A DNA stretch of 64,000 nucleotides, from positions 2,097,001 to 2,161,000 of the forward strand of contig NZ_CP049744.1 of the NCBI RefSeq assembly GCF_000760935.2, given 5' to 3'. The notes beneath the pieces were generated by a model that was given only the letters and a program-made list of their open reading frames with translations, did not search any database and was not told the origin of the DNA. Shown one piece after another: positions 54,389 to 61,000 of the stretch; the first letter of the stretch is position 1; each line of letters starts with the position of its first letter. Both the position numbers and the translations under genes were made by a program. The stretch comes from Rhodococcoides fascians A25f. Lineage in GTDB: Bacteria > Actinomycetota > Actinomycetes > Mycobacteriales > Mycobacteriaceae.

Positions 54389-54742
54389 TCAGACGGAGAA
54401 ATCGGCTTTGACCTGCTTGGTGCGCTTGTGCTCGATGTAGAACGAGAGGAACGGGATGGTGCCGGCCAGTAGCGTGCCGATGGTGCGGCCTGCGGGCCAG
54501 CGCACCTTGATCGCGAGGTCGATCGTCAGGATCAGGTACACGAGGTAGACCCAACCGTGTACGACGGCAATCCAATTCGGCACGTTCTCGACCTTGAAGA
54601 TGTACTTCGCGACCATCTCGGCCACGAGGACCAGCAACCAGATACCGGTGGCGTAGGCCAGAACGCGGTAACGCAGCAACGCGGATGCAATCTTCTGGGT
54701 CTTGTTCGCAGATGCCTGCGCCTTCTCCGGTGCCGAACTCAC
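54389..54742 (-). CDS. DUF3817 family membrane protein (Rv1342c-type)
   Basis: A 117-residue protein with three hydrophobic segments (VLAYATGIWLLVLVAEMVA, WIAVVHGWVYLVYLILTI, TIGTLLAGTIPFLSFYIEH), the same pattern as the gene at 35265. Its GTG overlaps the stop of the upstream minus-strand gene as GTGA, so the two are coupled. Its 3' end is two bases from the convergent lipase gene. Function unknown. Confidence 0.85.
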   Translation of the reverse strand: MSSAPEKAQASANKTQKIASALLRYRVLAYATGIWLLVLVAEMVAKYIFKVENVPNWIAVVHGWVYLVYLILTIDLAIKVRWPAGRTIGTLLAGTIPFLSFYIEHKRTKQVKADFSV

Positions 54743-55140
54743 GTGGTGCTCCTGTCGGTCCCGCGGGATTCGTTCAGCTCCGCGAGGTAGCTGTTGTATT
54801 CGAGTAGTTGCCGGGCCTCGGGATCGTCGAGATCGTTCGTGTCCGCCGCCGGGGCATGCCGCTGGGGAAGCAGGTCGAGGGGCACCTCGGTGGGGCCGTC
54901 GGGTCGCGCGGCTGCCGCTTCGTCCGGATCCTCGTCCTCGAGTCGGACGAATTTGCGGTAGGCGTACACCACGAACGCGGCGAACAAGGGCCACTGGAAC
55001 GCGTACCCCAGGTTCTGGCCGTTGCCACCGACCGACTCGAAGCGTTCCCACTGCCACCAGCCGAGGCCGAGACAGACCGCCGCTGCCACCACGACCAGCG
55101 CGATCAACGCAGGTCGACGGTTCGGGCGGGAGGTGGTCAC
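54739..55140 (-). CDS. Small membrane protein (Rv1343c/LprD-position)
   Basis: A 133-residue protein with two hydrophobic segments (ALIALVVVAAAVCLGLGWW and LGYAFQWPLFAAFVVYAYRK) and an acidic C-terminal tail. It sits where M. tuberculosis has lprD, but VAAAVC is not a good lipobox, so I do not call it a lipoprotein. The GTG at 55140 has TACCGT six bases upstream. Function unknown. Confidence 0.82.
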   Translation of the reverse strand: MTTSRPNRRPALIALVVVAAAVCLGLGWWQWERFESVGGNGQNLGYAFQWPLFAAFVVYAYRKFVRLEDEDPDEAAAARPDGPTEVPLDLLPQRHAPAADTNDLDDPEARQLLEYNSYLAELNESRGTDRSTT

Positions 55141-55146
55141 GCTTCG

Positions 55147-55152
55147 ACGGTA
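55147..55152 (-). promoter_or_regulatory. -10 element, leaderless promoter of the small membrane protein pair
   Basis: Minus-strand TACCGT ends six bases before the GTG at 55140. Confidence 0.5.
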
Positions 55153-55229
55153 CCGGAGGTGCTACTACCGGAGGTAGTCGCGTGGTGCCCGCCCGCGGTG
55201 ATTCTCACCATGGACGGTTCGGGTGCGGC

Positions 55230-55889
55230 TCATGCCCGACGACGGTTGGCCCGTGCCTGGGCGAGTTGCTCGGCACCGGGCCCGGTGACGTCTGCGAGAG
55301 CGCTGCTACGTCCGGTAAGAATCAGCGCCAGCGTGCCCGCGGATCCTTCGATGATCGGACCGTCGCCGCGGGTCCAGTCGAGATCGGTTGCGCGCCAATG
55401 CAATCGAAGTTCGGGTCCTTTGAACGGTGCTGCGCCGGTTGCGGGCACCAAATAATCGAGCATCGTGATCATGCGGTGGTCGGGAACGTGGTGCTCGATG
55501 CCCAGCGGTCGACACATGTCCAATCCGTGCACGATGACGTCGGACAAGGGAGCCATCGGCCCGTGTCCCGGCGGGGTGAACTTCTTGTCTGCGTGAGCTG
55601 TGAGGAGCGCGGGCAGTTCGACGCCGTGCTTGCGACGCACACGCTGGGTCATCAGCTGATTGGCCCGGTCGAAGTTGCCTCGGGTACGTGCCATGGCGAG
55701 GCCGAATTGCCAGAGGGGGACGATCAGCGGGACCACCAGATGGGCGGCGACGTCGCGCACAGTCCAGGCGTCGCACAGCGACGGAGTGTCCCATTGTTCG
55801 GGGGTCAAGGTCTCGAGTGTGCGCGCGATGGAGCGTCGTTCGTCGGAAATTTCGGCGAAGATCGCGTCGTCGTCGGGATCGCTGGACAT
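55230..55889 (-). CDS. Maleylpyruvate isomerase-like (DinB-fold, mycothiol-dependent) protein
   Basis: A 219-residue protein of the TIGR03083/mycothiol-dependent maleylpyruvate isomerase-like group: WDTPSLCDAWTVRDVAAHLV at the N-terminus with a metal-ligand His, and MAPLSDVIVHGLDMCRPLGI in the middle with another. Such proteins have a DinB four-helix bundle and are thought to use mycothiol, the actinobacterial thiol. The reaction is unknown. The ATG at 55889 has AAGGTGG at good spacing. It lies just downstream of the tRNA-Leu gene, on the same strand. Confidence 0.83.
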   Translation of the reverse strand: MSSDPDDDAIFAEISDERRSIARTLETLTPEQWDTPSLCDAWTVRDVAAHLVVPLIVPLWQFGLAMARTRGNFDRANQLMTQRVRRKHGVELPALLTAHADKKFTPPGHGPMAPLSDVIVHGLDMCRPLGIEHHVPDHRMITMLDYLVPATGAAPFKGPELRLHWRATDLDWTRGDGPIIEGSAGTLALILTGRSSALADVTGPGAEQLAQARANRRRA

Positions 55890-55960
55890 ACGAGCCACCT
55901 TCACACGTCGGAACCTGTATACCTGGGAGCCTCGAGAAACGCCGGGCCGAACGACCGTTG

Positions 55961-56042
<82 letters not shown>

Positions 56043-56113
56043 GTGCCGATGAAGTCTACAACCGATGCTCCTGCGCGTGCGACGCGGTTCGTCGAGCCGG
56101 GGCGACCTCCGAT

Positions 56114-56119
56114 TAGGCT
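56114..56119 (+). promoter_or_regulatory. -10 element, leaderless promoter of the TetR gene
   Basis: TAGGCT ends six bases before the GTG at 56126. Confidence 0.55.
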
Positions 56120-56125
56120 CGCCGG

Positions 56126-56914
56126 GTGGTGAAGAAGGAGAACTCGTACGACCCAGCGCGCATTCTCGAGTTGCTCTGGCGAGTCGACGCCAAGCCGAGC
56201 CGTACCGGACTGAGCGTGGACGCGATCGTCGACGCCGCCATCGAGCTGGCCGACGCGCACGGCCTCGAGTTCGTGTCGATGCGCAACGTGGCCGAGCATC
56301 TCGGGGTCGGCGCAATGTCGCTCTACACCCACGTTCCGGGTCGAGAGGAGTTGGCGGATCTGATGATCGACCGATCCCTCGTCGGCCTCTACTCGCATGT
56401 CGACGAGCCGTCCTCTGTTCCCGGCGGGTGGCGTCCTGCTCTGCGGTTCGTCGCCGAGCGCAATTGGTCTCTGTATCAACGGCATTCGTGGCTGCTGGAG
56501 GCGGAAGGGGCGCGGCCGGTGCTGGGGCCGCACACCAACGACAAGTACGAGGCCGAACTACGCCCCCTGGTCGGCACCGGCCTGACCGACATCGAGATCG
56601 ACTCCGTGCTCACACTCGTACTCACGCACGTCTCCGGTACCGCGCGTGCCCTCGCGGGCGTCGTGCGGGTGAAGGAGCAGTCGGGAATGACCGACGCTCA
56701 GTGGTGGGCGGCCACTGCTCCGATCATCGAACGGGTGATGGACCGTGAGCGTTTTCCGGTGTCGTCTCGGGTCGGAACGGCCGCGGCGGCGTCGTACGAC
56801 GCCGCCAGCGACCCTGTGCACGCCTACCGGTTCGGGTTGGAGTGCATTCTCGACGGTGTGGAGGCGCTGATGTCTCGCGGTCAGCCTGCCGATCGCAATT
56901 CCGCTTCGGAGTGA
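56126..56914 (+). CDS. TetR family transcriptional regulator
   Basis: A 262-residue regulator with an N-terminal helix-turn-helix (about residues 30-80; LEFVSMRNVAEHLGVGAMSL then YTHVPGREELADLMID) and a C-terminal TetR_C-type ligand-binding domain. The N-terminal extension KKENSYDPARILELLWR is common in TetR proteins related to drug response. The target is unknown; no exporter gene is next to it. The GTG has TAGGCT six bases upstream. Its 3' end overlaps the convergent unknown gene by 34 bases. Confidence 0.88.
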   Translation: MVKKENSYDPARILELLWRVDAKPSRTGLSVDAIVDAAIELADAHGLEFVSMRNVAEHLGVGAMSLYTHVPGREELADLMIDRSLVGLYSHVDEPSSVPGGWRPALRFVAERNWSLYQRHSWLLEAEGARPVLGPHTNDKYEAELRPLVGTGLTDIEIDSVLTLVLTHVSGTARALAGVVRVKEQSGMTDAQWWAATAPIIERVMDRERFPVSSRVGTAAAASYDAASDPVHAYRFGLECILDGVEALMSRGQPADRNSASE

Positions 56915-57612
56915 CGCTGCTTCGCCCTGCGTGATTTGTGCTGGTATCGCCACACTGCGTGCTCGAGCGAGGCGAGGTCGGTGCCGAGTGCGTTCGCTGC
57001 CGCTGTGAGGATCACGGGGGAGCGGTCTTCGGCAATTCCAGCGGCGAGGTTCTGGTGGAGGGGTTCGAGTGCGTCGGCGACGAACGAGTTCAGATGTGCG
57101 GTCGCCTTGTCGGTGCGCACCCCGAGGTGCATGAGCATGCATTCCCAGGTGGTCTCGCCGAGGCCGGGGATCGCGCGGAACGCGTCGAATTGTTCGTTCG
57201 TGTGCTGCTCGAAATCGGTCGAACAACTCAACCCCACCGAGATCAACGTCTGTGCCGCCACGGTTGCAGCTGCTGCCTTGGTTCGACTGTTGCCCGGAAC
57301 GAACTGACGGTTGGACAGAATCTCGACGAGTACATCCGGGTCCGAGGTCAGTTCTGCGAGTGTTGTCAAGTCGTCGAGTCGGTTATCGCCACGATGCGAC
57401 CGCCATCGCGCGAGCACTGCGCGGACCCCGCTGGTCGGTCCGCCGTACGGGGCGCGGGCGGAGAACAGAGCATCGAGCAACGCGACCTCGCTCTCGCCTC
57501 GCCACCCGGGTGTCCAGTGCGGCGAACATGATTGTGACGCAACCGATTCGATGTGCAGCAGTACTGCGTCGAGTTCGTTCGGCGTGCAGATGTCTGTTAC
57601 CGATGAATACAT
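56881..57612 (-). CDS. Unknown protein with helix-hairpin-helix-like segment
   Basis: A 243-residue protein I do not recognise. The segment FRAIPGLGETTWECMLMHLG resembles the helix-hairpin-helix of HhH-GPD glycosylases (hydrophobic-PGLG-x), but the usual catalytic Lys/Asp arrangement is not obvious. Three Cys and several Trp occur in the first third. The ATG at 57612 has GGGGGG five bases upstream, which supports expression. The 3' end overlaps the tetR 3' end by 34 bases. Confidence 0.6.
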   Translation of the reverse strand: MYSSVTDICTPNELDAVLLHIESVASQSCSPHWTPGWRGESEVALLDALFSARAPYGGPTSGVRAVLARWRSHRGDNRLDDLTTLAELTSDPDVLVEILSNRQFVPGNSRTKAAAATVAAQTLISVGLSCSTDFEQHTNEQFDAFRAIPGLGETTWECMLMHLGVRTDKATAHLNSFVADALEPLHQNLAAGIAEDRSPVILTAAANALGTDLASLEHAVWRYQHKSRRAKQRHSEAELRSAG

Positions 57613-57745
57613 GAATTCCCCCCGAATTCTGTCGACCACCCTCGTGAGGAGTGGTTCGAGTGACGAAGCTAGAGGACCCCACCGACAGGGTTGGCCGGAG
57701 CTCATCTGTGCTCGAGATCACATCACGAAAAGATAACGAAAAATG

Positions 57746-57761
57746 CGAGGGTTTCCTCATG
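57746..57761. promoter_or_regulatory. Candidate regulator box 1 upstream of fas
   Basis: CGAGGGTTTCCTCATG, an imperfect copy of the box at 57886-57901; the two differ at two bases. Confidence 0.4.
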
Positions 57762-57885
57762 TTCTCCGCGCCGGGGCGATCCCCTCGCCAGCGTGAATGT
57801 GGGTTACCGACGAGTTGGGTAAACAAAAAGTAATGCCGCCCGACGGGGCGTACTCGCTGGTAGCACTCGGACGTCCGAGCAAACC

Positions 57886-57901
57886 TGAGGATTTCCTCAT
57901 G
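57886..57901. promoter_or_regulatory. Candidate regulator box 2 upstream of fas
   Basis: TGAGGA-TT-TCCTCA is a perfect 6-bp palindrome with a 2-base centre, followed by TG. It lies 147 bases before the fas start. A FasR-type regulator is the obvious candidate; that is inference from position. Confidence 0.45.
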
Positions 57902-58047
57902 ATTTTGTGTCAATCTTGAGCAGCGCGGAGAGACCTGTCGACGACGACCGGCTCACTGCTTCTGCCGCGAAAGCCCACGACGCACTCGGGCAGCCATCAC
58001 AGCGAGCGCCCCGACCCCCGAGGCGCCCACGAGAGGAATCTTCAGCC

Positions 58048-61000
58048 TTGACGATCAACGAGAGCACACCATCACACGGACGCGGCACGCGGGGCAACGG
58101 CAACGCAGGCAAATCCCCTAGAAGCAATGGCGGCTCTCGGACTCTGGCAGATCGTTTCGCCGCGGGTGAGCCCTACGCTCTGGCATTCGGTGGCCAGGGT
58201 GCACCGTGGCTCAGCTCCCTCGAAGAGCTGGCCCGCGACTCCGCACTCGAGCCCGAACTCACCGATCTCGTCAACGAGGCTGCAGCCGTACTCGCGCCCG
58301 TCTCCGACGAACTACTGGTCGTCCGCTCCGTCGGATTCGACCCCATCGGCTGGATGCTCGAGCAGGATCTCGCCGACGACGACACCGTCGGCTCGTACGG
58401 ACCGTCCGAGGCTGCGCTGACCTCAGCCGCAGTCTCGCTTCCCGGAGTGTTCCTCACCCAGGTCGCAGCACTGCGTGCGCTGAAGCTGCAGGGACTCGAT
58501 CCCTCCCAGACCCCTCCCGTCAAGGTGGTCGGACACTCGCAGGGGCTCATCGCTGCCGAGTCCGTCGCTGCGGACGGCGCGCAGGATGCGAACTTCCTCG
58601 CGATCGCTCAGCTCGTGGGTGCAGCAGCGGGTCTCGTCGGCCGCCGCCGCGGAATCATCGGAGCCGGCGACCGTGCGCCGATGGTCTCGGTCGCCAACGT
58701 CGAGCCCGAACGCCTGCAGGCCATAATCGCCGACCTCGAGATCGTCGGAGCGCCGGAGCGATCCGCCGCACTCGCCATCCGCAACGGTCGTCGTCGCGTC
58801 GTACTCTCGGGACCGCCGGCCCAGCTGGCTCGCGTTCAGGAGAAGTGCGAGCAGATCGCTGCCGAGGAAGAGCGTGAGCGCGACGCCAAGAAGCGTGGCG
58901 GAGCCGTGTTCGCTCCGGTCTTCGAGCAGCTTCCGGTCGAGATCGGCTTCCATCACCCCGCTCTCGAGGACGCTGTCGAACTCGTCAGCGCCTGGGCTCA
59001 GCGCTGTGGACTCGACGTCGAGCTTGCTCGCGGCCTCGCACAGAAGATCCTGGTCGACTCCGTGGATTGGGTCGACGCCATCGACGGCGTTGTCGACGCC
59101 GGTGCCGATTGGATCCTCGACCTCGGTCCGGGCGACCTGCTCACCCGCATGACCACTCCGGCACTCCGCGGACAGGGCGTCGGCATCATCGCCGCATCCT
59201 CACGCGGGGGACACCGGAATCTACTCACTCCGGGAGCCGCACCCGAGGTGCAGCCCGCATGGTCTGCCTTTGCGCCCAAGCCGGTCACGCTGCCCGACGG
59301 CCGCGTTGTGGTCGAGACCTCCTTCACCAAGATGACCGGACGTTCACCGATCCTGCTCGCCGGCATGACGCCGACGACGGTCGACGCGAAGATCGTTGCC
59401 GCAGCGGCCAACGCAGGCCACTGGGCCGAGCTCGCCGGTGGCGGCCAGGTCACCGAGGACATCTTCACCGATCGCGTCGCGGAGCTCTCCACTCTCCTCG
59501 AGCCCGGCCGCGCCATCCAGTTCAACTCGCTGTTCCTCGATCCCTACCTGTGGAAGCTGCAGCTCGGCGGTCGCCGCATCGTGCAGCGCGCTCGCGCAGC
59601 AGGTGCCGCCATCGACGGCGTCGTCGTCACCGCAGGTATCCCCGAGCTCGACGAGGCAGTCGCTCTCATCGAAGAGTTGTCCGAGGCCGGCATCAGCTAC
59701 GTCTCGTTCAAGCCCGGCACGGTCGCGCAGATTCGCGCTGTCATCCGCATCGCCAACGAGGTGCCGTCCTACCAGGTCAACGTCCACATCGAAGGTGGTC
59801 GCGCAGGCGGACACCACTCGTGGGAGGACCTCGACGACCTGCTGCTGACCACGTACGCAGAGTTGCGGTCGCGGCCCAACCTCGTCATCTGTGTCGGCGG
59901 CGGTATCGGAACCCCCGAGCGCGCAGCGGAATACCTCACCGGCACCTGGTCGGCCGTCTACGGCTACCCGAAGATGCCGCTCGACGGCATCCTCGTCGGA
60001 ACCGCAGCCATGGCCACCCTCGAAGCCACCACGGCACCCGAGGTCAAGCAGCTTCTGGTCGATACACCGGGAACTCCCGACTGGGTCGGTGCCGGAACCG
60101 CCAACGGCGGAATGGCTTCGGGCCGTAGCCAGCTCGGTGCCGACATCCACGAGATCGACAACGCGGCATCGCGTTGCGGTCGACTGCTCGACGAGGTCGC
60201 AGGCAACGCCGACGCCGTGGCCGAGCGTCGCGACGAGATCATCGCCGCACTCGACGGCACCGCAAAGCCGTTCTTCGGTGACGTCGCCGAGATGACCTAC
60301 CAGCAGTGGCTCGTTCGCTACCTGGACCTGGCCATCGGCACCGACTCGCGCAGCGAGTTCGATTGCGGCGGTGAGTTCACGGACGCCGTGTCCGAGGCCC
60401 GCGAATCGGTCTGGCTCGACATCACGTGGCGCACCCGCTTCCTGGAGATGTTGCAGCGCGCCGAGGCTCGTCTGCACCCGGTCGATCGTGGACCCATCCC
60501 CACCCTGTTCGCCGACGCCGAGGTTCTCGAACGTCCGCGTGCAGCACTGAAGTCGCTGCTGGCACAGTTCCCCGACGCCGCCGACGTGGTGCTGCACCCG
60601 GCCGACATCACCTTCTTCACCTCGCTGTGCCGCATGCCCGGCAAGCCGGTCAACTTCGTCCCCGTCGTCGACGGCGACGTGCGCCGCTGGTGGCGCAGTG
60701 ACTCGCTGTGGCAGGCACACGACGCTCGCTACTCCGCCGATCAGGTCTGCATCATCCCCGGAACCGTTGCCGTCGCCGGCATCACCCGCGTGGACGAGCC
60801 GGTCGGCGAACTGCTGAACCGGTTCGAGAAGGCCACTGCGGACCAGCTTCTCGCCGAGGGCGTCGAGCCGTCGGCCATCGCCAGCCGTCGCCACGCCGAG
60901 ATCGCACCCGGACTGCTCGGCATCGTGCTGGCAGCTCCCGACGTCACCTGGGCCTCGCGTATGACGCAGAACCCCGTTGCGCGCCTGGGCGATCCGGCCG

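Larger units (their letters stand above)
57613..58047. other. Intergenic region upstream of fas with two palindromic boxes
   Basis: About 435 bases with a lower GC stretch (57720-57835) and no supported gene. It contains two copies of a palindrome-like box, listed separately, and presumably the fas promoter. I found no convincing -35/-10 pair. Confidence 0.55.

Noticed and set aside
54739..55140. Small membrane protein as lipoprotein LprD
   Set aside because: The residues before Cys (AAAV) do not form a good lipobox and the helix continues after it.
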